Shown here: in pieces, positions 9,318-17,764 of the stretch
How positions within the stretch are numbered: the first letter of the stretch is position 1
Layout of the letters: every line of letters begins with the position of its first letter
Source of the DNA: Endozoicomonas sp965232255
Lineage (GTDB): Bacteria; Pseudomonadota; Gammaproteobacteria; Pseudomonadales; Endozoicomonadaceae
Assembly: GCA_965232255.1 (NCBI GenBank)
Contig: OZ246962.1
Coordinates: forward strand, 3,162,001 to 3,226,000
DNA length: 64,000 nt
Direction of reading: 5' to 3'
Notes under the pieces: model-generated
The model's database searches: none
Told to the model about the DNA's origin: nothing
What the model saw: the letters and a program-made list of their open reading frames with translations, nothing else
Made by a program: the position numbers and the translations under genes

Positions 9318-10262
9318 TTAGATAGCCATTCCCCGTCGTCCTTGCAGGCCGCCGGTATGCACCATCAACAGGCGTTTTGCCCGATAAGCAGCAGCATTTG
9401 TCCTGAGCGAATCTTTCAGGGCAAACAGCACTTTGCCGGTATACACCGGGTCCAGGAGGATGCCGGTTTCCTGCTCGAACGAGGTGATCAATAACCGCAG
9501 CTCCCCGGTTGTTCGGGCATAGCCGCCATGGTGATAGTCGCTCAGCAACGTCCAGTTTGCTAATGCCTGCTGCGTGTGCCGGTCAATATCAGCACGCAGA
9601 AAATCGGCTCCCTTGAGAACTGCCACGCCTTTGATCACTTTTTTAGCTGGCGTGTCGGGCATCATTTCCGACGCCGTCAGGGCAATGCCTGCCAACGTAG
9701 CCCCAGTGCCACAGGCCAGCCAGATTTCATCATAATCTGTGGGCGATACGGCACCGGCGCCCAGAATATCCCGACAGCCAGCCACTCCTAGGAGATTACT
9801 GCCGCCTTCGGGCACAATGTGCACCTGCTCTGCCGACAGACCAGACTCTGCCAGCAATCGGGCGATCAGCTCAGGATCATTTTTGCGTCGATAGTCAGCT
9901 CTGCTCAGGTATTGCAACTGCATGCCCCACCGTTGGGCATCAGTTAATGTGGCTGTCAGTCCGGCAGACGGTTCACCACGAATCACCCCGACGGTGGCCA
10001 TGCCAAAGCGCGGCCCTGCTGCGGCCAGGGCGTGAATATGGTTGGACCAGGCACCGCCAAAACTGAGAACGGTTGTTTTGCCTTGGGCCTGCGCGTGAAC
10101 AAGATTGTGCTTGAGTTTGTACCACTTGTTGCCACTGATCTCAGCGTCCAGCTCATCCAGGCGCAGCATATCCAGCGTGACACCGGCCCGGGTCAGCCAC
10201 TCAGTGTGGACTGGCTGGACGGGCACCGGCCGCTCCAGCGACGAAATAGATTCAACGACCAT
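9318..10262 (-). CDS. PLP-dependent D-cysteine desulfhydrase / ACC deaminase family enzyme
   Basis: A ~314-residue fold-type II PLP enzyme. The cofactor lysine is K46 in EISGNKWYKLKHN, with the following AWSNHIHALAAAG loop and a glycine-rich phosphate loop (ACGTGATLAGI). The family includes D-cysteine desulfhydrase, which yields pyruvate, sulfide and ammonia, and ACC deaminase. Without the diagnostic active-site comparison I favour desulfhydrase, the common function in bacteria of this kind. The frame opens at a TTG (10268), but the ATG at 10262 is more plausible. It is divergent from queH and stands alone on its strand. Confidence 0.85.
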   Translation of the reverse strand: MVVESISSLERPVPVQPVHTEWLTRAGVTLDMLRLDELDAEISGNKWYKLKHNLVHAQAQGKTTVLSFGGAWSNHIHALAAAGPRFGMATVGVIRGEPSAGLTATLTDAQRWGMQLQYLSRADYRRKNDPELIARLLAESGLSAEQVHIVPEGGSNLLGVAGCRDILGAGAVSPTDYDEIWLACGTGATLAGIALTASEMMPDTPAKKVIKGVAVLKGADFLRADIDRHTQQALANWTLLSDYHHGGYARTTGELRLLITSFEQETGILLDPVYTGKVLFALKDSLRTNAAAYRAKRLLMVHTGGLQGRRGMAI

Positions 10263-10348
10263 TTTCAATAACTATCCAGATTCATTGGGTCTTTATTGGG
10301 AGGTTCTTCTACACTTTTTCGTTACCCAAGTCATTAGGTGGGGTTGTC

Positions 10349-11044
10349 ATGAACCATCATCCACTCTCCCTGAATCACTACCAACGCCCGACCCTGACTA
10401 CGCCTGACCATACTGACAAGGTGTTGCTGCACTCCTGCTGTGCGCCATGTGCGGGCGAAGTGATGGAGGCCATCAAAGCGTCAGGCATTGAACAGACGGT
10501 GTTTTTTTATAACCCCAATATTCACCCGACTGAAGAGTATGAGCTGCGCAAGGAGGAAAACAAACGCTTCTGCGACAAACTTGCTTTGCCTTTTATTGAT
10601 GCCGACTATGACACGGATAACTGGTTTGCCCGCACCAAAGGACTGGAAAACGAGCCGGAACGTGGGCAACGCTGCACAGTCTGCTTTGATATGCGCTTTG
10701 AGCGCACAGCACTGTACGCCTTTGAGCACGGTTTTTCGGTGATTTCCAGCACGCTGGGCATCTCCCGCTGGAAGGACATGAACCAGATCAATGACTGCGG
10801 TGTACGCGCCGCTGATCATTACCAGGGTGTCGTTTACTGGACGTATAACTGGCGCAAGTGCGGTGGTAGCCAGAGGATGATCGAACTGGCTCGGCAGGAA
10901 GCGTTTTATCAGCAAGAGTACTGCGGCTGCGTGTACAGCTTGCGCGATACCAATCGTCACCGCATGGCCTGTGGACGGCCGCGCGTCAAGCGACTGGTGA
11001 ACTTTTATGGTCAAAATCAGGACATTATTGTTCGCACTTCTTAG
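10349..11044 (+). CDS. queH: Epoxyqueuosine reductase QueH
   Basis: Carries out the last step of queuosine synthesis, reducing epoxyqueuosine in tRNA. QueH is the non-cobalamin alternative to QueG. The 231-residue protein shows the family's metal and iron-sulfur cysteines: HSCCAPC (Cys30, 31, 34), RCTVCFDMR near residue 110 and EYCGCVYS near residue 190. The STLGISRWKD segment is also typical. The start ATG follows a G-rich ribosome site (AGGTGGGG). The gene is monocistronic; a decayed transposase follows directly. Confidence 0.93.
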   Translation: MNHHPLSLNHYQRPTLTTPDHTDKVLLHSCCAPCAGEVMEAIKASGIEQTVFFYNPNIHPTEEYELRKEENKRFCDKLALPFIDADYDTDNWFARTKGLENEPERGQRCTVCFDMRFERTALYAFEHGFSVISSTLGISRWKDMNQINDCGVRAADHYQGVVYWTYNWRKCGGSQRMIELARQEAFYQQEYCGCVYSLRDTNRHRMACGRPRVKRLVNFYGQNQDIIVRTS

Positions 11045-11077
11045 GCGAGTCAGGCGCGGCGGCGCAATTTAACAAAC

Positions 11078-11230
11078 TCAGTGGTGGTACACATCTGTGG
11101 CTGTGAATACACCTTCAGCTATTCGCTTAGTCGTCTGGATCACTGAGTCCAAACCTTCCAGTAAGCCGTTATTGATTTAGCCTTTCTGCCAGCTCTGGAC
11201 GCCATTCCTGGGCATAGCGTTCGCTTTTCC
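11078..11230 (-). pseudogene. Transposase C-terminal remnant (ISL3-like)
   Basis: On the minus strand, the frame ending at 11078 reads INNGLLEGLDSVIQ then TTKRIAEGVF..VYHH before a TGA. This matches the end of DDE transposases of the ISL3-like type, in which the final helices carry (I)NNG-LLEG-L-S-I. An in-frame TAA at 11177-11179 lies just before it, and upstream the frame is disrupted, so this is a dead fragment. I see no terminal inverted repeats. From 11231 to 11623 there is only scrambled sequence with no supportable gene. Confidence 0.7.
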
Positions 11231-11623
11231 TCAAGATCGAGGAACCGGGTTATGTAGAACTCTTTGGTATTTTGATTGACCGAACTCGCTTTTAATGCCG
11301 CTGGATAACCGCAGTTTTTGCGATTACTATTCCCGCTGGTCGACTGGCGCTCTTGGAGAGCCTGCAAGCCATACGACCTACACGAAACTGTGATGTACGC
11401 CTGCCGCCCTTGTGGGTCTTTTCGAGCATCAGCGGTCGGTAATTCACAGTACACTTGGTATTGGTTCAGCAATACCGAATCCGGGTTCAGGTAGCAAACC
11501 GGAGTTCTTCCGGATAAGCACCTGACCGGCCTGTTGTCTCTGTCTCGTTTGCCAGCCGGGCCGATAGTAGCTGGAGATGAGCACACCCTCTCAATATTTG
11601 ACACCGTTATCGGGCTACAAACT

Positions 11624-12868
11624 ATGACACGTTTTGCAGCGCCACTGTCTGGCATGTTTATTTTCGCTTTGGCCAGTGGCTACCTGACGACGCTGGTTCC
11701 TTTGCGAATCAACGCGGTAGATGGCAATGACTTTTTAGCCGGCCTGATGGGTACTGTGTATTACCTGGGTTTGCTGGCCGGCTCTTTTCGCTCTGAAAGC
11801 ATTGTGGTCCGGGTTGGTCATATTCGCTCATTTGCCTGCTTTATGGCCCTGCTGTGTGCCACTGTGCTAAGCCTTGCCCTGTCGGAAAACACCACCAGCT
11901 GGCTGATATTGCGCTTTTTAAATGGCATGGCAGTGGCCGGTATTTTTGTGGTGGTTGAATCCTGGCTGTTGTGTGAGAGCGATGCCACCAACCGGGGTCG
12001 GGTACTCTCTTTTTATATGGTGTCGCTGTACGGTGCCAACGCCATTGGCCAGCTATTTGTTGGCTTTCTCGACAGCACCAGCATGACCCCATTCATTCTG
12101 ATTGGCATTTTGCTCTCGTTATCGATTTTTCCACCGGCCATGACGCGCATCCCTACGCCGGAAATCCAGGTAGCTTCCACCCTGGGTTTTCGCAAACTGT
12201 TGCAGCTGACCCCATCCGGGGTACTTGGTTGTTTTGCCGGTGGTCTGGTTCTTGGTGGCCTGTACTCCATGTTGCCCATTTATCTGGCCGACCTCAGTAA
12301 CAACGATGACCACATCGTTTCCCTGTTTCTGGCCGTTACCATGATTGGCGGCATGGCATTGCAATTTCCGGTGGGTTACCTGTCGGACATTGTTGATCGG
12401 CGCAAAATGCTTATTCTGGTGACGCTGGCTGGTTGTGCTGTGTGCTTTGGCCTGATCGTTACCGCCCACAACAGCTGGTTGTATTACCCGCTGCTGTTTC
12501 TGTTTGGCGGTGCTACCTTCACCCTCTACCCACTGGCCATCAGCCATGGCTGCGACCATATGCACCCGGACGATATCATCGCTGGTACCCAGGGGCTGCT
12601 GCTGGCCTACAGCTTTGGCGCCTGTATCGGTCCGGTCATCGCTTCGCTGTTTATGGAGCATATTGATGAAGGGCTGATGTTTTACTTCATCACTATTATG
12701 GGAGCCACGAGTCTGTTCTTCCTGATTCGTATGGCTTACCGGCCGGCCATCTACACCAGCGATGAGCAACCCTTTATTCCGGTACCACGCACCACGCCCG
12801 TCGTGGCTCAAATCGATCCCCGGGCCGATGCCGAGGAGTTGCTGAATACTGACGAGCCCGACAGCTGA
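11624..12868 (+). CDS. MFS transporter, YcaD-like
   Basis: A ~414-residue inner-membrane protein with about twelve hydrophobic segments in two halves, of the major facilitator superfamily. YcaD-like members are the closest type by general sequence feel (GSFRSESIVVRVGHIRSFA near residue 50, WLLCESDATNRGRVLSFYM near residue 110, YLSDIVDRRKM near residue 260 as the second-half loop motif). The substrate is unknown; efflux of small molecules is the usual guess. I choose the ATG at 11624 because the hydrophobic segment starts right after it. The frame is open back to a TTG at 11534, inside the decayed IS region. Confidence 0.85.
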   Translation: MTRFAAPLSGMFIFALASGYLTTLVPLRINAVDGNDFLAGLMGTVYYLGLLAGSFRSESIVVRVGHIRSFACFMALLCATVLSLALSENTTSWLILRFLNGMAVAGIFVVVESWLLCESDATNRGRVLSFYMVSLYGANAIGQLFVGFLDSTSMTPFILIGILLSLSIFPPAMTRIPTPEIQVASTLGFRKLLQLTPSGVLGCFAGGLVLGGLYSMLPIYLADLSNNDDHIVSLFLAVTMIGGMALQFPVGYLSDIVDRRKMLILVTLAGCAVCFGLIVTAHNSWLYYPLLFLFGGATFTLYPLAISHGCDHMHPDDIIAGTQGLLLAYSFGACIGPVIASLFMEHIDEGLMFYFITIMGATSLFFLIRMAYRPAIYTSDEQPFIPVPRTTPVVAQIDPRADAEELLNTDEPDS

Positions 12869-12882
12869 AAACGGGCTACCTT

Positions 12883-13671
12883 TCAGGTGCTTTGGTCTAG
12901 AAAGGCCAGCACCTGCCTACCGGCTTCATCTGGCGCAGTAGTTACCGGAATAGCCAGGTAACGCTTCAGCTCGCCCCGATCCAACAGCCCGGATAGCATC
13001 CCCTGAAAGCCACGGCGCAGCCGATCTACGGCAAACCACAGGTTCAGTTGCTGCTCATCGCGCCAGGCGATAATTTCCAGCTCCTTCCAGCGTCCCAGAA
13101 ATGTTCCGGATACTGGCACAAACTCAAACTCCTGGACAAACGGCAAGGCAAAACCCTGGGCCGCTTCACACTCCACGTAACGCAATTGCAAACCGGCCTG
13201 CGTCATGGCTTCAAACAAGCCGGCCATCATGGCATCAGGCCTGACCACCAGCAGGTCAGTATCGAACGGGTCGATGGCAAACTGGATATCCAGTCCGGTT
13301 TTCAGCCAGACCTTGCCTTCCCCCAGGCTAATGGGGGTGTTGTAGGGCAGCACGAAACTGGCATTGAAGATGCGCTCCTCATCAGGCGCAATAATGAACA
13401 TGTCAGGGAGGGCCCAATGGATCAGCGGGTAGACGTGTTTCACCTTTTCAGTGGCTTCTCCGTCTTCCCCCCTGGGCTTTTCTCGCTCGGCAAAATACTG
13501 GCAACAGATACTGAGGTAGATATTGTCAATCTGTTGCGCGGCAGCCCCACCCTTGACCCGAATGGTAAAATCCACCCGTTGGCCAGGCACCAGTTCCGGT
13601 TGTTCCAAAACGGCATCTACCGTGGCAGCACCGATGGACAGTGACGCCATTGCTTTTTTGAGTAAAGACAT
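12883..13671 (-). CDS. Spo0M-like arrestin-fold protein
   Basis: A ~262-residue protein of the Spo0M (SpoOM) family, named for Bacillus sporulation control but widespread in non-sporulating bacteria. The fold is arrestin-like, two beta-sandwich halves. Typical features are a start with LLKKAMASLSIGAATVDA, V-PG--V---V-V-GG in the first strands (LVPGQRVDFTIRVKGG), and IPV-T-Y-like beta strands. The cellular role in gammaproteobacteria is unknown. The ATG at 13671 fits family starts better than the longer frame. Its 3' end faces the MFS gene, 14 bp apart. Confidence 0.85.
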   Translation of the reverse strand: MSLLKKAMASLSIGAATVDAVLEQPELVPGQRVDFTIRVKGGAAAQQIDNIYLSICCQYFAEREKPRGEDGEATEKVKHVYPLIHWALPDMFIIAPDEERIFNASFVLPYNTPISLGEGKVWLKTGLDIQFAIDPFDTDLLVVRPDAMMAGLFEAMTQAGLQLRYVECEAAQGFALPFVQEFEFVPVSGTFLGRWKELEIIAWRDEQQLNLWFAVDRLRRGFQGMLSGLLDRGELKRYLAIPVTTAPDEAGRQVLAFLDQST

Positions 13672-13752
13672 AAGTATGTGACCGCAAAACAGCCCTGCCA
13701 TAACCAGGATTGGCTGGCATGGAACTGATCATTAAAAAGTATTAAAAAGTGA

Positions 13753-14346
13753 TCACTCTGGCCAGCGCAGCTGGCCGTCGACCACCATCACACAATCCAT
13801 GTCTGCTGCCGTGGCCGCCTGGCGACCAATTTCGGTATCTTCAAATACCAGGCAACGTTCGGGTGCCACTCCTAACCGGGCGGCAGCCGTCAAAAAGGTT
13901 TGTGGGTGGGGCTTACCGTACTCAACGTCAGTGGCACTGACCAGCGTATCGAGCCGATCAAGCAAGCCAACAAAAGCAAGTTGCTCCTCGGCATGCGTCC
14001 GGGTGGCACCGGTACCTACTGCCAGCTTTTTATGCCCTTCACACTGCTGGAACACGTCATACGTGGCATCAATCAATACCGGGCCATCATAAAGGTCGTG
14101 CCACAGCTGGCTCTTGGTCCGAGCCACGGTGGCAGGGTCCAGTGCCAGCTGGTAGCGTTCGTTGATCAACTCAACCGTGCGCATGGTGGAGACACCGCCT
14201 AATGAGTGATGCCACGGCCGGTCATAGGGAAAGCCGTATTGCTCCGAGGTCTTTTGCCATGCGTCAAGATGGCTGGGCATGGAGTCGATTAGCGTGCCAT
14301 CCATATCGAAAATAATGGCATCGTAGGGGGCAAGTTTTTCTCGCAT
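13753..14346 (-). CDS. HAD-superfamily phosphatase, YqaB/beta-phosphoglucomutase-like
   Basis: A ~197-residue haloacid-dehalogenase-fold phosphatase. Motif I is FDMDGTLIDSMP at residues ~11-22 (nucleophile and acid-base Asp), motif II is the VGTGATRTHAE Thr region, motif III is the Lys of EYGKPHPQTFL, and motif IV is VFEDTEIG. The cap domain is small, as in fructose-1-phosphate/6-phosphogluconate phosphatase YqaB. The likely substrate is a small sugar phosphate. The ATG at 14346 lies just before the first motif strand and is preferred over the frame's upstream start at 14379. It is upstream of spo0M on the same strand, with an 81-bp gap holding a short direct repeat (ATTAAAAAGT twice). Confidence 0.88.
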   Translation of the reverse strand: MREKLAPYDAIIFDMDGTLIDSMPSHLDAWQKTSEQYGFPYDRPWHHSLGGVSTMRTVELINERYQLALDPATVARTKSQLWHDLYDGPVLIDATYDVFQQCEGHKKLAVGTGATRTHAEEQLAFVGLLDRLDTLVSATDVEYGKPHPQTFLTAAARLGVAPERCLVFEDTEIGRQAATAADMDCVMVVDGQLRWPE

Positions 14347-14733
14347 GGAACCTGTAATCTCGTTGAAAATCCCTGGCAATAGCCGGGAGAACTGAAGGTG
14401 GACAAAAAAACGGCAACACCTGCCATGCTGACTTTCACAAACGTTAACAATCGGCTCTCATGATTGAACTGCGCTAAATCAAAAAAACGTAAGATCGATT
14501 GTGGTATCAATTATGGCGCTTCAGTGTAACCACTAATAACAGCAATATTTTGGTTATTTTTTATCTTTTCAAGGGAAAGCTACTTACTGATCAAATATTG
14601 TCCAGTTGCTATTATGGGAAAAATTTTTACCAGCAGTTTTTTCCATCATTACCCATAGCGGAGGCATATATTTTTTCTTTCGGCAAGCATCTAGGCACCT
14701 GGTAATGACTACTTACCACGTGTGGGAGGATTC
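14347..14733. other. Intergenic region upstream of the HAD and symporter genes
   Basis: No gene is supported. The region is AT-rich from about 14520 to 14660 and must carry divergent promoters for the HAD phosphatase (left) and the symporter (right). A strong ribosome site, GGGAGG, ends it just before the symporter ATG at 14734. I cannot place promoter boxes with confidence. Confidence 0.4.
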
Positions 14734-16149
14734 ATGAGTATTTCGTTTATTGTACTTGGCATTTTATTTTTTGCCTTTTATGCACTGCTGAACCGCTTCA
14801 AGAAGCAGAAAAAAAGCTTTAACTTCCGGGTGCTCAGTGCATTGGGCGGCGGTCTGGCTTTTGGCGGTGCTATCCAGCTGTTCTTTGGTTTCCAAAGCCC
14901 TGATACCGCCGCTTTTGCCGAACTGATTTCAGTCTTTGGCAAAGGCTATGTGCGCCTGTTGCAGATGATCGTTATCCCGCTGGTGTTTGCTGCCATGACG
15001 GCATCCATCATGAATGTTGATGGCGGCGGGGGTGCCTTGTCGAAAATCGCCCCCAAAGTCATCGGTCTGCTGCTCTTGACCGTTGCTATCTCTGCCGTTG
15101 TTGGTATTGCTGCCATTTATCTGTTTGGTGTTGATGCCAATGCGCTGGTCAACTCTGCCGGCTCTGGCGGTGCAGTAGCGGCCAGAGACCAGGCAGTGTT
15201 GTCCACGCAGGCGAGCATGCAGAGCCAGGGCTTCGCTGGTATGGCTTTGTCGATCATTCCCACCAATGTCTTCGACATGCTAACCGGTGCCCAGAGAACG
15301 TCAACGCTCTCCACCGTGCTGTTCGGCATGTTCCTGGGCTACAGCATCTTGCAGGTCAAGCGCCGCAAGCCTGAGAAGGTCAAGTCCCTGATCGACTTCA
15401 TCAATGCCGCTAAAGAAGCGGTGCTGTCCATGGTGCGGGAAATCCTCAAGCTGACTCCCTACGGCGTGTTCGCCCTGATGACCAGCTTTATGATGAGCAA
15501 TGATCTGTTTGCCCTGGCTCATATGGGTCGGTTTATTGTGGCCAGCTATGTTGCCATCGGCGTGATGTTTGTGGTGCACTTTACCATGGTCGGGCTGTTT
15601 GGTCTGTCTCCGGTCAAGTTCATGAAAAAGATCCTGCCAGTACTGATCTTTGGTTTTGGCTCACGCTCCAGTATGGCGGCTATTCCGCTGAATGTGGAAA
15701 CCCAGACTTGCCAAATGGGCGTGGATGAAGAGACTGCCAATATGGCGGCCACCTTTGGTACCAGCATTGGTCAAAACGGCTGTGCCGGCATCTATCCGGC
15801 CATGCTGGCCATCATGGCGGCCCAAGTGATGGGCGTACCGGTAGACCTTAGCTTTATTGCCCAACTGGTTGCGGTGATTGCCATCGCCTCCTTCGGCATT
15901 GCCGGCGTCGGTGGGGGTGCCACCTTTGCCGCCGTGGCCGTGCTGACCATTATGGGTCTGGACATCACTGTAGTGGCAATTCTGGTCTCCATTGAAGCCT
16001 TGATCGATATGGCCCGTACCGCATTAAATATCTCCGACTCCATGCTCTCCGGCGTGGTGACGGCCAAGATGAACGGCACCCTGAACAGTCAGCAATACAA
16101 TGCTGATGTGGCCACTAACGCCGCAAAGGAAGCTGAGCTGGCTCTTTAG
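14734..16149 (+). CDS. tcyP: Sodium/dicarboxylate-family symporter, TcyP-like cystine transporter
   Basis: An inner-membrane symporter of the DAACS family with 471 residues. Features are an unusual N-terminal membrane segment followed by KRFKKQKKSFN-type basic loop residues, GKGYVRLLQMIVIPLVFAAM, the re-entrant-loop signature GFGSRSSMAAIPLN near residue 305, GTSIGQNGCAGIYPAM, and a C-terminal DMARTALNISD motif (the sodium/substrate site). This pattern fits TcyP/YdjN, which import L-cystine, better than glutamate or C4-dicarboxylate carriers. The next gene, a CoA-disulfide-reductase-like enzyme, also concerns thiols, which supports the cystine reading. The start is fixed by GGGAGG four bases before ATG. 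Confidence 0.85.
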   Translation: MSISFIVLGILFFAFYALLNRFKKQKKSFNFRVLSALGGGLAFGGAIQLFFGFQSPDTAAFAELISVFGKGYVRLLQMIVIPLVFAAMTASIMNVDGGGGALSKIAPKVIGLLLLTVAISAVVGIAAIYLFGVDANALVNSAGSGGAVAARDQAVLSTQASMQSQGFAGMALSIIPTNVFDMLTGAQRTSTLSTVLFGMFLGYSILQVKRRKPEKVKSLIDFINAAKEAVLSMVREILKLTPYGVFALMTSFMMSNDLFALAHMGRFIVASYVAIGVMFVVHFTMVGLFGLSPVKFMKKILPVLIFGFGSRSSMAAIPLNVETQTCQMGVDEETANMAATFGTSIGQNGCAGIYPAMLAIMAAQVMGVPVDLSFIAQLVAVIAIASFGIAGVGGGATFAAVAVLTIMGLDITVVAILVSIEALIDMARTALNISDSMLSGVVTAKMNGTLNSQQYNADVATNAAKEAELAL

Positions 16150-16160
16150 GCACTTTTTTC

Positions 16161-16180
16161 GGGCATCCCGAGTGATGCCC
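16161..16180 (+). terminator. Intergenic hairpin between symporter and flavoenzyme
   Basis: A 7-bp inverted repeat (GGGCATC / GATGCCC, 6-base loop) follows the symporter stop and is trailed only by TTT. It is probably a weak terminator or processing hairpin that would let part of the transcript continue into the flavoenzyme gene 17 bp on. Confidence 0.45.
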
Positions 16181-16196
16181 TTTCCAGGGGATTGAC

Positions 16197-17519
16197 ATGA
16201 AAGTTGTTGTCATAGGCGCAAATGCAGCGGGAATGAGTTTTGCCGCGAAGTATAAGCGCAATCAGCCTGCCGAGACCATCACTGTTATCGAAAGGCGTAG
16301 CTACATCTCCTTTGGCAGCTGTGGGCTGCCCTATTTCGTTGGTGGCCTGTTCGATGACTTCGATCGGATGATCTCCAGAACGCCGGAGCAGGCCATCGAA
16401 TCCGGCCTCGACCTGCGTCTGGAAACGGAGGTGATCGCCGTTGACCGCAATGAGCAATTTGTTACCGTGCGCCATCGCGGTCAGGAAAGCCAGATTCCCT
16501 ACGACCGGTTGATCATCTGCACCGGTGCTCGCCCTGTGGTACCGAATTTTGGCCAATACAACTCCGACCACGTCTTTACCCTGACCAGTCTGGAAGACGG
16601 CCTGGCGCTGAGGACTGCCCTGAACGATCCCGATAAACGACAGGTTTGCATTATTGGCGCAGGTTTTATCGGGCTGGAGGTGTTTGATAGCGCTCACCTG
16701 CTGGGCAAACAAATCACTTTGATTGAACGCGAACCTCATATAATGAGCCGTCAGTTCAGTCCGGAAATAATCGAGGTGGTGGAACAGGCCATTCGCGCAT
16801 CCGATACGGACCTGCGTACCGATTGTAGTGTCAGCGCCATCCGTGACCGGGAACAGGGCGGTTACTGCGTCGAGACGGACAAAGGCACCATGGAGGCAGA
16901 CATCGTTGTGCTTGCCCTGGGTTTTCGTCCTAATACCGAACTGTTCGACCTGGCAAAAGCCGATAATGGCGCCCTGCTGGCCGACCCGTTTGGTGCTACC
17001 CAAGACCCGAATGTCTTCACTGCCGGTGACTGTGCCGTTGCCCACAATCTCGTTCTCGACAAGCCGGTCTACCTACCCCTGGCCACCGTAGCCAACAAGC
17101 AAGGCCGTATGCTAGCCGATAAACTGGCCGGCAAGGAAACTTATCTGAAAGGCTTCCTTGGTTCGTCCTGTCTGAAAGTGCTCGACTATGATCTGGCTTG
17201 CACCGGCATTAGTGAACAAACGGCCAAAAACTATGGCGTGCCGGCAAAATCCTCCATCATTCATGACAAAAACCAGACCGATTATTATCCCGGTCAGGAA
17301 GACATTACCATCAAACTCACTTACCACGCGGATACCCATGTGCTGCTGGGCGGTGAAATTCTCGGCAAAAAAGGCGTCGTGGGTCGGGCTGATGCCCTGG
17401 CCGTGGCCATTTCAGCGGGTATGACCACTGAACAGTTGGGTTACCTGGATTTCTGTTATGCCCCACCGTTTGCCCGAACCTGGGATGCGCTGAATGTTGC
17501 TGGCAACGTGGCTAAATAG
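16197..17519 (+). CDS. CoA-disulfide reductase / NADH oxidase-like flavoprotein
   Basis: A 440-residue FAD/NAD(P)H pyridine nucleotide-disulfide oxidoreductase. The FAD-binding GANAAGMSFA starts at residue 7. The redox residue is Cys42 in SFGSCGLPYFVGG, the single-cysteine motif of CoA-disulfide reductase and NADH oxidase. The second dinucleotide motif is IIGAGFIGLEVFDS near residue 152, and FTAGDCAVAHN near residue 277 is the FAD-closing motif. The single Cys suits reduction of CoA or other mixed disulfides, or of oxygen. It follows the cystine-type symporter with a good ribosome site (AGGGGATTGAC), suggesting joint work in cystine uptake and thiol reduction. The exact substrate is not decided by sequence. 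Confidence 0.85.
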   Translation: MKVVVIGANAAGMSFAAKYKRNQPAETITVIERRSYISFGSCGLPYFVGGLFDDFDRMISRTPEQAIESGLDLRLETEVIAVDRNEQFVTVRHRGQESQIPYDRLIICTGARPVVPNFGQYNSDHVFTLTSLEDGLALRTALNDPDKRQVCIIGAGFIGLEVFDSAHLLGKQITLIEREPHIMSRQFSPEIIEVVEQAIRASDTDLRTDCSVSAIRDREQGGYCVETDKGTMEADIVVLALGFRPNTELFDLAKADNGALLADPFGATQDPNVFTAGDCAVAHNLVLDKPVYLPLATVANKQGRMLADKLAGKETYLKGFLGSSCLKVLDYDLACTGISEQTAKNYGVPAKSSIIHDKNQTDYYPGQEDITIKLTYHADTHVLLGGEILGKKGVVGRADALAVAISAGMTTEQLGYLDFCYAPPFARTWDALNVAGNVAK

Positions 17520-17549
17520 AAACGTAACTGAATAAATGCGGTCCAACTG

Positions 17550-17573
17550 CTGTGAAACAGTGTCGTTTCACAG
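17550..17573 (+). terminator. Hairpin after flavoenzyme gene
   Basis: A perfect 9-bp inverted repeat (CTGTGAAAC / GTTTCACAG, 6-base loop) lies 31 bp past the stop. It has no strong T tract, so it could be a terminator of low efficiency or an operator. Confidence 0.45.
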
Positions 17574-17764
17574 TGGTTAAAGATTCCTGGTCAATAACAT
17601 AACTTGCTATTTTGCTTACCTTTTTTGAATACAGAATAAACAAATAAAGCCAAAAAACTTTTTAGGAGAAAAAGCCAAACAAACCTGATATTCAACACAT
17701 AAAACCACGAAAAATAATGTTAAATATTGTTATAAACCACGTTGATGTAATCACGGAGTAACAT

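Noticed and set aside
11140..11655. 171-codon minus-strand open frame
   Set aside because: It lies over the transposase remnant in a different frame; the IS-like match is in another frame, and this product looks random.
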